A DNA stretch of 64,000 nt from Phaeobacter sp. G2 (GTDB taxonomy: Bacteria > Pseudomonadota > Alphaproteobacteria > Rhodobacterales > Rhodobacteraceae). The notes beneath the pieces were generated by a model. The model made no database searches. It had not been told where the DNA came from and saw only the letters and a program-made list of their open reading frames with translations. A program made the translations under genes and the position numbers. Of this stretch, positions 24,590-34,537 are shown one piece after another. Numbering within the stretch: the stretch's first letter is position 1; every line of letters begins with the position of its first letter. The stretch is taken from NCBI GenBank assembly GCA_025163595.1, contig CP104100.1, positions 2,480,001 through 2,544,000 of the forward strand, in the 5' to 3' direction.

Positions 24590-25510
24590 GAGTGATCTCC
24601 GCAAGGGCGTAACCTGCAAGTGCTAGGCGCAGGTCGCGATAAAGTGGTACAGCCAACCTGGCTGATTTTGATTGTACCTTTATGACAGATCTAAAGGTGG
24701 CAGTGCGACCAATTCTTCATAAAACATACCACAGAGGCGTGTTCCGACCCTCCCTGGTTCCTTTGCTTTGTCGACCTGCCTGGCTCCCTGGTCGGCTTTG
24801 TTTAGCCCTTTGGTGCGGCGATCTAGGCGCCCGTGTTGTCTGCCTGCAGGCCTCGCTCAAAGGCGGCAGTAAGAATGATCTACCACTTTCGCGAGGGTGG
24901 GCAGTGTTCAGGCTCCAGACCAATGGGGGGACAGCAAACCGGGGCCACCAAACCATCGGCGCCCTCGATAGACGCCGCTGATAGGCATCTATCGAGGGCG
25001 CTGAAGTCTTTTACCTTAGGGTTGTCTGCGACCAAGTTGCTAAGTAAGTTCACATGGCTCGCGGTTAGGCAGCACCGTTTGGTTCGCGGCACTTTTACCA
25101 ATGAGCGGCATGAGACAGTATTCGATCTGGAAAACGAATGCTTCGTTCTGATTTTCCACCTAAACCCCGCAGAACCCGTCGGCGACCCTCAATCAGGCCG
25201 AGTTCGCTCTTGCACTAACCTGCGGCAATCTGCCACACTGCTGCGACTCTTGAGGGGGAGGGCACAGGGGAAAATTGGCGGGCTTTTGTCACATGCGAGA
25301 AAAGTGCCGTCTCATCCACATCGCTTGATTTTGAAGCGCTTGACAGGTCGGGACCGCAAGGGGCTAGCTTGGGAGAGTGCAAAATGATCACCCCTCATTC
25401 ATTCTGTTGGCCGCCTGGTCCTGGATGAAACAAGAGTGAGTGCATGCCTATCGCCGTTCCAACGTAGAGCGGTGAAATTTCATGAAAAACATCGTGGGAG
25501 AAAACCAAAC
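24590..25510. other. intergenic region between mtnA and the TAXI gene
   Basis: 920 bp between divergent transcription units, with several open frames that lack ribosome sites and protein-like composition. It should hold the mtnA promoter at the left and the transporter promoter at the right, and it contains the perfect inverted repeat at 24959-25001. Confidence 0.4.
24959..25001. repeat. 14-bp perfect inverted repeat, 15-nt spacer
   Basis: GCGCCCTCGATAGA and its exact reverse complement TCTATCGAGGGCGC, spaced by 15 nt. There is no T-run next to it. It could be a terminator-like RNA hairpin, a protein-binding site, or the trace of a small palindromic element. Confidence 0.6.
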
Positions 25511-26476
25511 ATGAAACATACAAAACTAACCGTGGGTGCCTTGGTCACGGCGGCCTTTATGGCCCCGGCTGCGCAGGCGCAGGAGTACATCACCATCGGC
25601 ACCGGTGGTGTAACAGGTGTATATTACCCAACCGGTGGCGCGATTTGCCGTCTGGTAAACAAGAGCCGCAAAGAGCACGGGTTCAAATGCGCGGTGGAAT
25701 CCACCGGTGGCTCTGTCTACAACATCAACACCATCCGCGAAGGCGAATTGCAGTTTGGCGTTGCCCAGTCTGACTGGCAGCACCATGCTTATCACGGAAC
25801 CTCCAAGTTCTCTGAAAAAGGCCCCTATGAAGGTCTGCGCGCCGTCTTCTCTGTGCATCCCGAGCCCTTTACCGTTGTGGCACGGGCCGATGCCGGCATA
25901 ACCACCTTTGACGATCTGAAGGGTAAGCGCGTCAACATCGGCAACCCGGGCTCTGGTCAGCGCGGCACCATGGAAGTGCTGATGAATGCCAAAGGCTGGG
26001 GCATGGAAGACTTTGCACTGGCGACCGAGCTGAAAGCGGCTGAACAGTCCGCAGCCCTATGTGACAACCAGATCGACGCCATGGTCTATACCGTTGGCCA
26101 CCCTTCCGGTTCGATCCAGGAAGCCACCACAGCCTGTGATTCCGTCCTGGTAACCGTTGATGGCGACGCTGTGAGCAAACTGGTTGACGACAACGCCTTT
26201 TACCGTACCGCCACCATCCCCGGCGGCATGTACCGCGGGTCGGATGCGGATACCCAGACCTTTGGTGTTGGCGCGACCTTTGTCTCCTCCACCGATGTTC
26301 CGGACGAGGCCGTCTATGCGGTTGTGAAATCGGTGTTTGAAAACTTTGACGCCTTCCGCAAACTGCATCCTGCCTTTGCAAATCTGAAGGCTGAAGAAAT
26401 GATCGCCGATGGTCTGTCTGCACCGCTGCATGACGGCGCGGCGAAATACTACCGTGAACAAGGTTGGATTGAATAA
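25511..26476 (+). CDS. TAXI-family TRAP transporter substrate-binding protein
   Basis: 321 residues with a signal peptide (cleavage after AAQAQ). The N terminus of the mature part, YITIGTGGVTGVYYPTGGAI, is the TAXI-family signature, followed by VESTGGSVYNINTIREGELQ, FGVAQSDWQ and the ligand-domain segment GKRVNIGNPGSGQRGTMEVL. It captures an organic anion in the periplasm for the fused permease encoded next. The ligand is not predictable; glutamate-like acids are common for the family. Confidence 0.93.
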   Translation: MKHTKLTVGALVTAAFMAPAAQAQEYITIGTGGVTGVYYPTGGAICRLVNKSRKEHGFKCAVESTGGSVYNINTIREGELQFGVAQSDWQHHAYHGTSKFSEKGPYEGLRAVFSVHPEPFTVVARADAGITTFDDLKGKRVNIGNPGSGQRGTMEVLMNAKGWGMEDFALATELKAAEQSAALCDNQIDAMVYTVGHPSGSIQEATTACDSVLVTVDGDAVSKLVDDNAFYRTATIPGGMYRGSDADTQTFGVGATFVSSTDVPDEAVYAVVKSVFENFDAFRKLHPAFANLKAEEMIADGLSAPLHDGAAKYYREQGWIE

Positions 26477-26494
26477 TAAATCCAACGACATAGG

Positions 26495-26520
26495 AAGGGG
26501 CGCGATTTCGTGCCCCTTTC
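26495..26520 (+). terminator. hairpin after the TAXI gene
   Basis: GAAGGGGCGCGA / CGTGCCCCTTTC around a TTT loop, ending in a short T/C stretch. It lies between binding-protein and permease genes and probably acts as a partial terminator, so that the binding protein is made in excess. Confidence 0.7.
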
Positions 26521-26621
26521 AATTTACGAAGGGGACACCCCCAAAACCAATAATATCAGACAGGGTCCGAAACTGGGGGCTTTCTCCATAGGGCGGATCA
26601 CTTCTGTATGGGAGATTATCC

Positions 26622-29600
26622 ATGACATCCGATGCTCAGGGAAATCGACCGCTTAGCGAAGATGAACTGCAGGAACTGGTTGCCTCCTCCGATGCGGGTG
26701 CGCGCAACCCGGTCGGAGCAGTGGGTCTCTCCCTTGCTGTCATCGCTGTTAGCTGGTCTGTTTTTCAAGTCATTCTCGCCTCACCGCTGGCAAACTACCT
26801 GCTACCGGGCGCGGTCAATAATAACTCGCGCCTGATCCATCTCGCCTTTGCGCTGATGCTGGGCTTCATGGCCTATCCAGCGATGGGCCGCGAAAGCCGC
26901 AATCTGATTTCCTTTGCCCTTGGGCATTTGGGCACGGTTCTGGGGCTGGGGGCCTTTACGGTCGCAGTGATGATCACGGTCTCGCCGGATATCTCCATCA
27001 ATGTGGCTGTGGCAATTGGCGCAGTGGTTGCGCTGGCGCTGGTGGCGCCAACCTTCCTGAATGGATCTGGTGTCGCGAATGGCGTGGAACGCCTCGTCAG
27101 TGCCCTTGGTATGTTCGCCGCGATTGTGGTGTTGTTTTACAGCGCCTTTGCCATTCTGGGCCAATACCTGCTGGACGGCTGGAGCAGCCCCCTGCAGGCT
27201 GTCGCGCTGATACTGGCCCTAGCGATGGGCGCCTGGTTTGTGCTGTCCTATGTGCGTCAATGGAAAACCCCCGAAGGCGGTTTTGTCCCGGTTCAGGACT
27301 GGGCTTTGGCGGGCGCCGGGGTTTTTGTCGCCATCTATGGCTATCTGAACTATCAAAAGATCGTCGACAGTGGCGGCCTGGCGGATGACATCGACAAGTT
27401 TTACGCCCTTGCGGGCCTGTTGATCCTGTTTGAGGCGGCCCGCCGCGCACTGGGGCCGGCCATGGCGATTATTGCCACGATTTTTCTGGCCTACGTTTTC
27501 TTCGGCTCCTCTGACTGGGTGCCAGAAGTCATTCGCTGGAAAGGCGCAAGCCTGAAAAAAGCGATGAGCCATATGTGGATCACCTCGGAAGGTGTCTTTG
27601 GTATCGCGCTTGGGGTCTCGACCAAATTTGTCTTTCTTTTTGTGCTCTTCGGCGCTCTTCTTGATAAGGCCGGGGCAGGGAACTACTTTATCAAAATGGC
27701 CTTTGGCGCGCTGGGTCACCTGCGCGGTGGTCCGGCCAAGGCGGCCGTTGTTGGCTCTGCTGCGACCGGTCTGATCTCTGGCTCTTCCATTGCCAATGTG
27801 GTCACCACCGGTACCTTTACCATTCCGCTGATGAAGCGGGTTGGATTCTCGTCAGAGCAGGCCGGATCGGTCGAGGTGGCCTCGTCTGTGAACGGGCAGA
27901 TCATGCCGCCGGTTATGGGGGCTGCGGCCTTTTTGATGGTGGAATATGTCGGCATTTCTTATGTCGAGGTGATCACCCACGCCTTTTTGCCGGCGGCGAT
28001 TTCCTATATCGCACTGGTCTATATCGTGCATCTGGAGGCGGTGAAACGTAACATGCCCACCCTGGGCAACCGCGAAGTCCACATGACCCGTACCATTCTT
28101 GGCATGGCCAGCTTTTTCGCAGTCTTTGCCGGACTGTGCTACGGCAGTCAGTTCCCGGTGGAGGCGGCCTATAGGTGGGCGCCCAGTATTGCAGGCGTTT
28201 TGATGTTTGGCGTGGTCTTTGCGATCTATGTGGCTCTGGTGGCCCTGGCCTCCAGCATTGATGATCTGGAACCGGATGACCCCAACGCCAAAGAGGTCGA
28301 ACTGCCGGAAATCGCCAAGATCTACAAAGCAGGTTTGCACTATATGCTGCCCATCGTGGTTCTGGTGTATTTCCTGATGATCGAGCAGAAATCCCCAGGG
28401 CTTTCTGCCTTCTGGGCCACGGCGCTACTCTTTGTCATCCTGTTGACCCAAAAACCCATCAAGGCGTTTTTCCGCAAACAAAGCAACATCGTATCAACCT
28501 TTGTTGAGGGGTGCCACGACCTGTGGAGCGGCTTGATTGACGGCTCTCGCAATATGATCGGGATCGCCCTTGCAACGGCGACGGCCGGTGTGATCGTGGG
28601 TACGGTAACGCTGACAGGTGTGGGTCAGGTGATGGCCGATCTGGTGGAAACCATGGCCTATGGGCTCACCTATCTGAGCGCAATGGCGGTTCACGCGATC
28701 AGCCCGCTGACCGATTTTGTGGGCATTACCAGCTTTCAGGGCACCGTGGCCGAACGCGCCGCAGACATGACCGGGACCATTCTGGTTTTTGTTCTGCTTT
28801 GTGTTGGTCTGTTGTCTTTGGTGCTGGGCATGGGGTTGCCCACAACCGCCAACTATATCGTTGTCAGTTCGCTGATGGCGGGGGTTGTGGTGGAACTTGG
28901 GGCGCAGTCTGGTCTGATCGTGCCACTGATCGCGGTGCATCTGTTTGTGTTCTACTTTGGGATCATGGCCGATGTGACGCCACCGGTGGGGCTTGCCAGC
29001 TTTGCCGCTGCCGCTGTGTCCGGCGGTGACGCCATCCGTACTGGATTTGTCGCCTTCTTTTATAGTTTGCGAACAGTGGCTTTGCCCTTTGTCTTTATCT
29101 TCAACACGGACCTGTTGTTGATAGATGTCACCTGGACCCAAGGCATATTGGTTGCCATATCCGCTACCATTGCCATCTTGGTCTTTACCGCTGGCACCAT
29201 GGGTTACTTTGTCACCCGCAGTAAGATCTATGAAAGCTTTCTGTTGGTCTTTGTCGCCTTTGCGCTGTTCCGTCCGGACTTTTTTATGAACCGGATTATG
29301 CCGGCCCACACGGAAGTTGCTCCAACCGAACTGGTGCAGGCGCTTGGGACGGCCGAGGCGGGGCAAGAGCTGCGCTTGACCATCGAAGGGCCCGATTTTG
29401 ACACTGGTGAAATTGCCTCAACAACGCTGATTGTCGAAGCGATCGATGGCTTGGATGGCGCTGCTATGGCTGAAAAGGCCGGGCTGATCCTGTTGCCCGA
29501 AGGCAGCCAGATGAACCTGGATGCACCGGGCTTTGGCACCCCGGCGGAACAAGACCTGGGCAGCTTTGACTTTTACGGGGACAGCCCTGTTTTTGTGAAG

Positions 29601-29723
29601 GAAATCCTGGCACCAGTTGATCAGCTGCCCAAGGAGTTGGTGTTCATTCCAGCGCTGTTGCTGCTGGGTCTGATAGCCATGATGCAACGCGGCCGCGTCC
29701 GCAGAGAAGGAGATCCAGCATGA
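26622..29723 (+). CDS. TRAP transporter fused permease (DctQM type)
   Basis: 1033 residues, with many membrane segments throughout. The N-terminal 4-helix part corresponds to the small DctQ-like subunit and the rest to DctM, with typical motifs GLISGSSIANVVTTGTFTIP, EVASSVNGQIMPPVMGAAAF and MGLPTTANYIVVSS. The soluble tail (about 900-1010) carries an acidic domain (TIEGPDFDTGEIASTTLIVE) before a last helix. It imports the ligand of the adjacent TAXI protein using an ion gradient. Its stop overlaps the universal stress protein start (ATGA). Start chosen for GGGAG upstream of ATG. Confidence 0.93.
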   Translation: MTSDAQGNRPLSEDELQELVASSDAGARNPVGAVGLSLAVIAVSWSVFQVILASPLANYLLPGAVNNNSRLIHLAFALMLGFMAYPAMGRESRNLISFALGHLGTVLGLGAFTVAVMITVSPDISINVAVAIGAVVALALVAPTFLNGSGVANGVERLVSALGMFAAIVVLFYSAFAILGQYLLDGWSSPLQAVALILALAMGAWFVLSYVRQWKTPEGGFVPVQDWALAGAGVFVAIYGYLNYQKIVDSGGLADDIDKFYALAGLLILFEAARRALGPAMAIIATIFLAYVFFGSSDWVPEVIRWKGASLKKAMSHMWITSEGVFGIALGVSTKFVFLFVLFGALLDKAGAGNYFIKMAFGALGHLRGGPAKAAVVGSAATGLISGSSIANVVTTGTFTIPLMKRVGFSSEQAGSVEVASSVNGQIMPPVMGAAAFLMVEYVGISYVEVITHAFLPAAISYIALVYIVHLEAVKRNMPTLGNREVHMTRTILGMASFFAVFAGLCYGSQFPVEAAYRWAPSIAGVLMFGVVFAIYVALVALASSIDDLEPDDPNAKEVELPEIAKIYKAGLHYMLPIVVLVYFLMIEQKSPGLSAFWATALLFVILLTQKPIKAFFRKQSNIVSTFVEGCHDLWSGLIDGSRNMIGIALATATAGVIVGTVTLTGVGQVMADLVETMAYGLTYLSAMAVHAISPLTDFVGITSFQGTVAERAADMTGTILVFVLLCVGLLSLVLGMGLPTTANYIVVSSLMAGVVVELGAQSGLIVPLIAVHLFVFYFGIMADVTPPVGLASFAAAAVSGGDAIRTGFVAFFYSLRTVALPFVFIFNTDLLLIDVTWTQGILVAISATIAILVFTAGTMGYFVTRSKIYESFLLVFVAFALFRPDFFMNRIMPAHTEVAPTELVQALGTAEAGQELRLTIEGPDFDTGEIASTTLIVEAIDGLDGAAMAEKAGLILLPEGSQMNLDAPGFGTPAEQDLGSFDFYGDSPVFVKEILAPVDQLPKELVFIPALLLLGLIAMMQRGRVRREGDPA

Positions 29724-30163
29724 TCAAATCTGTCCTGTGCGCGGTGGAGCTGAGCGACAAGGCCACTGATAAAATGGTACTCGAACAGGCGGCCAGAATG
29801 GCCGACCTGGACGGGGCGCAATTGGATGTGGTGAATGTTCTGCCTGACTTTGGCGAAAGCTGGGTTTCTGGGTTCTTTGAAAGCCATCACCATGAAAAGG
29901 CAGTCGAGGAAACCACAGCCACACTCAAAAGCATCTGCGCCGAGATCCTGGGGCAAGAGCGCAATGCCAAGATCCGCCACGTGGTTGCCACTGGAACCGC
30001 CTATCAGGAGATCCTGAAGGTGGCAGAGGCCGCCGGCAGCGATCTGATCGTGGTTGGGGCGCATAAGCCTGATCTGAAGGACTATTTGCTGGGCCCCAAT
30101 GCGGCCCGGGTCATCCGTCATTCAGAGTGCTCGGTCTTTGTTGTGCGCGGGCCAAAGGCCTGA
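29720..30163 (+). CDS. universal stress protein (UspA family)
   Basis: 147 residues, one Usp domain: MIKSVLCAVELSDKATDKMV at the start, LDVVNVLPDFGESW, and the ATP-binding end LIVVGAHKPDLKDYLLGPNAARVIRHSECSV. The G-2x-G-9x-G(S/T)-like region is partly kept (VVGAHK ... LLGPNA). Translationally coupled to the TRAP permease, as often seen for TRAP-linked Usp proteins (TeaD-like) that modulate transport. Confidence 0.9.
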   Translation: MIKSVLCAVELSDKATDKMVLEQAARMADLDGAQLDVVNVLPDFGESWVSGFFESHHHEKAVEETTATLKSICAEILGQERNAKIRHVVATGTAYQEILKVAEAAGSDLIVVGAHKPDLKDYLLGPNAARVIRHSECSVFVVRGPKA

Positions 30164-30194
30164 CGCCCCGACCTGAAGACCTGGTTTGAAAATC

Positions 30195-30226
30195 AAAAAA
30201 GGGGCGCTTTGAGGCGCCCCTTTTTG
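30195..30226. terminator. bidirectional terminator
   Basis: Stem GGGGCGC / GCGCCCC with a 6-nt loop, preceded by six A and followed by five T, so it works for both the stress-protein gene from the left and the lipocalin-like gene from the right. Confidence 0.92.
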
Positions 30227-30246
30227 CTGGCTGTTTTTACTGTGCG

Positions 30247-31299
30247 CTATTCATACCCGGTCATTTCCAAATAGCCGGTGCCACTGTGGCTGCCAGATAC
30301 GGTCACCGGACCTTCCCAATAGGCAAAGGCAACATCCATCCAGCTTTGTGGGTTAAGCGCCTCAACTGTAAGGGAAACATTCCTTTCAGGCAGGTCGACT
30401 TTCCAACGGGTTGGAATGCTTCGCCCCTTGACCCCAACCTGGGCCAGCGGGTCCGCCTGAAACACTCCCGGAGCCAAAGGCGTGACCTCGCCAGTGGCAG
30501 AAATCCAGGTGCCGGAACGGAAGTCCTCGGCCCCGTTGGCGCCGCGCAATACAAACCCCATCAGCTTATCCCCGCTGTCAAACCGCAGCGAAAACCAATC
30601 CCAGCCTTTTTGGTTCTCTGACAGCGGCTGGCTGGACCATTCGCGATCCAGCCAGCCATCGCCAGTCACATCAACGGGACCAGAGGGCAGGGTGAGACTG
30701 CCCTTGATTTGGTAATTTGGCTGCGAATAATAATAGCTTGCCTGACCTTCGGGGGATTTCACCGAATAGCCCTGCTCACCTTGCAAAACCAATGGCGCCG
30801 TGGTTTTGGCCGAGAGCTCATATGAAAAACTGTCACCCGCGGCGGAGAGATCAAGCTGGGACAGGTCATCTGCACCCGCCATTTGCCAATCGTCAATCCA
30901 GGCCTGAAAGGGCGCAGTGGTGACGCCGGCCTGGCCAATGCCCCCACGCGCCAGACGCTCGGCTGAGAAATGCGCAGTGGCGCTGGTCAGCCCGGCATGT
31001 CCCATCCAAATCTGCGGGCTCTGCCAACCTTCTGCTTCGCCGGGGGCAAGCGCACTGCGAAACAGCGTCCATTGAATACCATAGCTTTGGCCGGTTTCAT
31101 CCTTAAGGTTGGCAGTCAAATACCACCATTCAATACGAAAATCCGGATGCGCACCATGGTCCATGGGAAACTCTAGGCGGTGCTCGGGATTGGGAATCGC
31201 AAAACCGTCAGCCGCAGTCCCGAGGCCGGCAAACCCCTGGGACAAGGCCGGTCCGGCAACAAGCAAATTCAGACAGAGCAGCAGGCGGCTAACGTTCAC
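30247..31299 (-). CDS. AttH-like secreted lipocalin-domain protein
   Basis: 350 residues, signal peptide (LLLCLNLLVAGPALSQG). Features of the AttH/carotenoid-hydratase-like double lipocalin fold: FPMDHGAHPDFRIEWWYLTA near the start, GWQSPQIWMGHAGLTSATAH and DGWLDREWSSQPLSENQKGWDWFSLRF. These proteins accompany AttEFG-type ABC transporters; the ligand is unknown, probably lipid-like. The gene overlaps the permease gene by 11 bp. Confidence 0.85.
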   Translation of the reverse strand: MNVSRLLLCLNLLVAGPALSQGFAGLGTAADGFAIPNPEHRLEFPMDHGAHPDFRIEWWYLTANLKDETGQSYGIQWTLFRSALAPGEAEGWQSPQIWMGHAGLTSATAHFSAERLARGGIGQAGVTTAPFQAWIDDWQMAGADDLSQLDLSAAGDSFSYELSAKTTAPLVLQGEQGYSVKSPEGQASYYYSQPNYQIKGSLTLPSGPVDVTGDGWLDREWSSQPLSENQKGWDWFSLRFDSGDKLMGFVLRGANGAEDFRSGTWISATGEVTPLAPGVFQADPLAQVGVKGRSIPTRWKVDLPERNVSLTVEALNPQSWMDVAFAYWEGPVTVSGSHSGTGYLEMTGYE

Positions 31300-33727
31300 T
31301 GGAAAACACCTTCAAGAGTGCACTGGGCTGTAGGCGGAACAGGCGCCAGGCTGGCAGTAGCGCCGCCAGCAAAGCCGCCAGAAGCGACAGGATGACCAGC
31401 CACAGCCAGTCCAGCGGAAACAGATAGATCGGTAGCCGCCAACCAAAGGCCTCTGTGTTGATCACCACCAACAAGGCCCAGGACAGCACCAACCCCAGCG
31501 GCAGCGCCAACAGGGCCGTCAAACCCGCCATCAGGAGGCTGCGCGCGATGTCGATCTGCGCCAGCGTCCGGCGGCTGACCCCCATGGCCCAAACCGGACC
31601 CAGTTGCGGCAGGCGCTGGCTCCAGAGTGTTGCGAGACTGGTGAAAATTGCAAAACTCGCCACTCCCAATGTGAGCAGCTTCAGGCTGTCGGTAACCCGA
31701 AAGGTCTGATCAAAAACCTGTTGTGAAGCGGCCTTCAGCTTGCCTTGTTCAACAAGATTTTCCCGATCTAAATCAAACGTTTCTTGAATGTCATTAATCA
31801 GGGCCGGGACATCGCTGGCGTTTAAACGCAGGCCAAACCGCTGGTTGGGCGCCTCTGGCGCATTGCGCAGTAATTGCGCCATCGAAACAATCGCCTGCCC
31901 GTGAGGATTTCCATAATCCGAATAAATGCCCAGGATGTTGCTGGGCCAGCCCTGCGGCAGCAGTATTGTGTCGCCCAGGCTCAGGTTGCGGCGGCGTGCC
32001 AGTTGTTCGCTGATCAAAATCCCCTGACCCGTTGCCAGTAAATCCCAGGCCCTTGGCTGGGATTCCAGCATCGGCCAGTGGTCACGATATGTAGGATCGT
32101 CCCGCACGCCGTAGATGCTGATCTTCCCGGCCGGATCGCGCAAGTCCTGGGAGCGGATCGGCAAAACCCGCAGGTCTTTTTGCGCCAGCCATTGCTCCAG
32201 CGCTGCCCCCTGGGCGTCGTCACGGGCGGTGACGTAAAGCTCAGACGACAACCGTTGATCCAACCAGCCCGTAAAGGTCAACCGAAAGCTGGAAACCATT
32301 GTTCCAACGCCAATATTTGTAGCCAAGGCCAGCATGAGCGCCATCAGCGCCAGCGACAGGCCCGGCAGCTGTGCCCGTGCATCCGCCCAGAGCCAATGGC
32401 CAAGCGGATGGCGCGTCAGTCTCTGTCCGGCCTGCAGTATGTGCCAGAGGCAAAATGGCAGCAGCAGCGCCGTCCCCAGCATGAGACAGCCGAGAAAGGC
32501 AAAACCGCCATTGAGCCCGCCCCAAAGCAGCAGGGACAGGGCGCCAATCCCCAGCAAGCCGACCCCGGCCCGTGCCCAACCGTTGAAATTGCGCAGGATC
32601 TGCTGGCCTCTGGCCTGGGTGGAGGGCGCTTGTAGAATAGGCAGATGCCAAAGGGTGAAGAACGAATAACCACTGGCAACAGCCGCCCCCAACAGGGTCA
32701 TGGCAAGACCGGACAGCACCCATGCGGGTTGCAGGGTCAGACCGTTGTCCACCTCGACACCGTACAGCCCCGAAAGCGTCACCGCGACCCCAGGCAACAG
32801 GGATGCGGCGATAAAATAGCCAATTATCAAACCGATAAAGGCCGCTATAAAGGCAATAAATGTGATCTCGATCAGCAAAATCAACACAAGATTTGCGAAG
32901 GGAAGCCCAAGGCAGCGCAGGGTGCGAAACAGGCCGCGCCGCTGCTCCATCGCCAGACCAATAGTGCCTTGCACGATAAACAGCCCAACGACAAAGGACA
33001 GGAACCCAAAGGCCGTTAGATTGAGGTGAAAGCTTTCGGTGAGGGTGCCTGGTTCAACGCGGCTGGCATTTGCGGCTTCAAATTGAATGTGATCCGGCAG
33101 TTTTTGCAGTGCATTCGGTGGCGGTGGCGTTGACGGCAGATAGATGAGCCGTGTCAGCGTTTTAGGCGCATCGAGCAGTCTGCTGACAACCGAAATATCG
33201 CCAATTGCATGTCCTGGCGGCAGCTCTGCCGAGCGATGGAGGGTTAGCGCCGGAAACTCTGCGGCGATCCGTTGGGCCGTTTGAGGATGCAGCAGCAAAC
33301 CACCGGGCGGGCGCAACATGGAAATCAGGATCTCCCCGTCCTGGGCAGTCATGTCCTGGGCAGTCATCTCGGGGGGCATGATGCCAGAAATGGGGGGCGG
33401 CGATAACAAATCAACCCCAGTTATTTCAATGGACTGGCCCGCAACCTTTATGTTTCCGGTTAGGATCGGAGACAGTTTCCAGCCGCTGCGTTTTAGGCTG
33501 ACATAGTCGGACACCGTCAAGTTATTGGTGGCGGACACCAGGCTTGGGCGGTCAATTTGGCGCGCATAGTTTGCCGCCTTGGCATAGCTGGCCCTTGCCT
33601 GGCTGTTGATCGCCTGAACGGCCATCCAGAGCGCCGTCGCCAGTGCCAAGCCGACAATCAGGGCTGCCAGCTGAAACCTGTGCTGCCGCCAATGGGACAG
33701 CAGTGCAAGGAGGGCGGGCCCGGTCAC
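31289..33727 (-). CDS. ABC transporter permease, FtsX/MacB-like (AttFG type)
   Basis: 812 residues with an N-terminal membrane helix, a large periplasmic domain, three helices near the middle (FGFLSFVVGLFIVQGTIGLA), a second periplasmic domain and a final helix set (LLMAGLTALLALPLGLVLSW), i.e. two FtsX-type units in one chain. With the ATPase and AttH-like protein it forms a presumably lipid- or lipoprotein-handling exporter. It overlaps the ATPase gene (ATGA). Confidence 0.87.
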   Translation of the reverse strand: MTGPALLALLSHWRQHRFQLAALIVGLALATALWMAVQAINSQARASYAKAANYARQIDRPSLVSATNNLTVSDYVSLKRSGWKLSPILTGNIKVAGQSIEITGVDLLSPPPISGIMPPEMTAQDMTAQDGEILISMLRPPGGLLLHPQTAQRIAAEFPALTLHRSAELPPGHAIGDISVVSRLLDAPKTLTRLIYLPSTPPPPNALQKLPDHIQFEAANASRVEPGTLTESFHLNLTAFGFLSFVVGLFIVQGTIGLAMEQRRGLFRTLRCLGLPFANLVLILLIEITFIAFIAAFIGLIIGYFIAASLLPGVAVTLSGLYGVEVDNGLTLQPAWVLSGLAMTLLGAAVASGYSFFTLWHLPILQAPSTQARGQQILRNFNGWARAGVGLLGIGALSLLLWGGLNGGFAFLGCLMLGTALLLPFCLWHILQAGQRLTRHPLGHWLWADARAQLPGLSLALMALMLALATNIGVGTMVSSFRLTFTGWLDQRLSSELYVTARDDAQGAALEQWLAQKDLRVLPIRSQDLRDPAGKISIYGVRDDPTYRDHWPMLESQPRAWDLLATGQGILISEQLARRRNLSLGDTILLPQGWPSNILGIYSDYGNPHGQAIVSMAQLLRNAPEAPNQRFGLRLNASDVPALINDIQETFDLDRENLVEQGKLKAASQQVFDQTFRVTDSLKLLTLGVASFAIFTSLATLWSQRLPQLGPVWAMGVSRRTLAQIDIARSLLMAGLTALLALPLGLVLSWALLVVINTEAFGWRLPIYLFPLDWLWLVILSLLAALLAALLPAWRLFRLQPSALLKVFSSER

Positions 33728-34380
33728 GTCAACCCGCCGTTGCTCAGATGCAGACGCTGATCCAGCGCTGCGGCGATAGATTGGGAGTGCGTGACCAGAA
33801 ACAGCGCGGTTTGGCTTTCTGCAACCAGATCCAGCATTAATCCCAGCACCGCGTCACCGGTCTCCTCATCCAGGCTGCCGGTTGGTTCATCCGCCAACAA
33901 CAGCTTGGGTCGCATAGCAAGCGCACGGGCAATTGCCACCCGTTGCTGCTGCCCGCCCGACAGCTGTTCGGGGTAGCGGGACAACAGTGCGGTCAAGCCC
34001 AACCGCTGGGCCAAAAGCGCCTCCCAATCCGGGTCATGGGTTTTGGCCAGCTTGGCATGCAGCGCGATATTTGCAGCAACATCAAGTGAAGGGATTATAT
34101 TAAATTGCTGAAAAACAATGGAAACCTTGCTTCGCCGCAGCGCCGCCCGCCCGGTTTCATCCAGGTTGCTTAGGGCAATTCCATCCACATGGATTTCGCC
34201 ACTGTCAAAACTGTCCAAAGCACCCACCAGGTGCAAAAGCGTACTTTTTCCAGATCCGCTTTCACCGGTGAGCGCCAGAGAGGTTCCGGCCTGCACCTGC
34301 AAATTCACCCGATCCAAGATCGGCTTTTGCAAACCGCTTTGGGGAATTGTCTTGGTAACATCTGTTACGGTTAGAACCAT
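33724..34380 (-). CDS. ABC transporter ATP-binding protein (LolD/AttE type)
   Basis: 218 residues. Walker [13 protein letters not shown], signature [19 protein letters not shown], Walker [20 protein letters not shown] and the H-loop in LFLVTHSQS. This subgroup (MacB/LolD-like) energises FtsX-type permeases. First gene of the three-gene minus-strand operon. Confidence 0.95.
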   Translation of the reverse strand: MVLTVTDVTKTIPQSGLQKPILDRVNLQVQAGTSLALTGESGSGKSTLLHLVGALDSFDSGEIHVDGIALSNLDETGRAALRRSKVSIVFQQFNIIPSLDVAANIALHAKLAKTHDPDWEALLAQRLGLTALLSRYPEQLSGGQQQRVAIARALAMRPKLLLADEPTGSLDEETGDAVLGLMLDLVAESQTALFLVTHSQSIAAALDQRLHLSNGGLT

Positions 34381-34537
34381 GTTTTGATCTGTATCCCGAG
34401 AAATGGCCGTCAGCAGGGCAAATGGCAGGTTGATCGCTGAATGGCAGTGAATACGTCTGAGGTGAAACTGTCCAGTAACCCGCTGTCTTGTCGGCGCTCT
34501 TTGTCGTAGTGTACTGATGTTTGTGATCTAGATACGG

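Noticed and set aside
24833..25387. 184-codon plus-strand frame between mtnA and the TAXI gene
   Set aside because: No ribosome site, no domain, and it spans the perfect inverted repeat; more likely noncoding.
26800..29700. Long open frames on the strand opposite the TRAP permease
   Set aside because: They mirror the high-GC membrane-protein gene, have Arg/His/Gln-rich composition and no ribosome sites.
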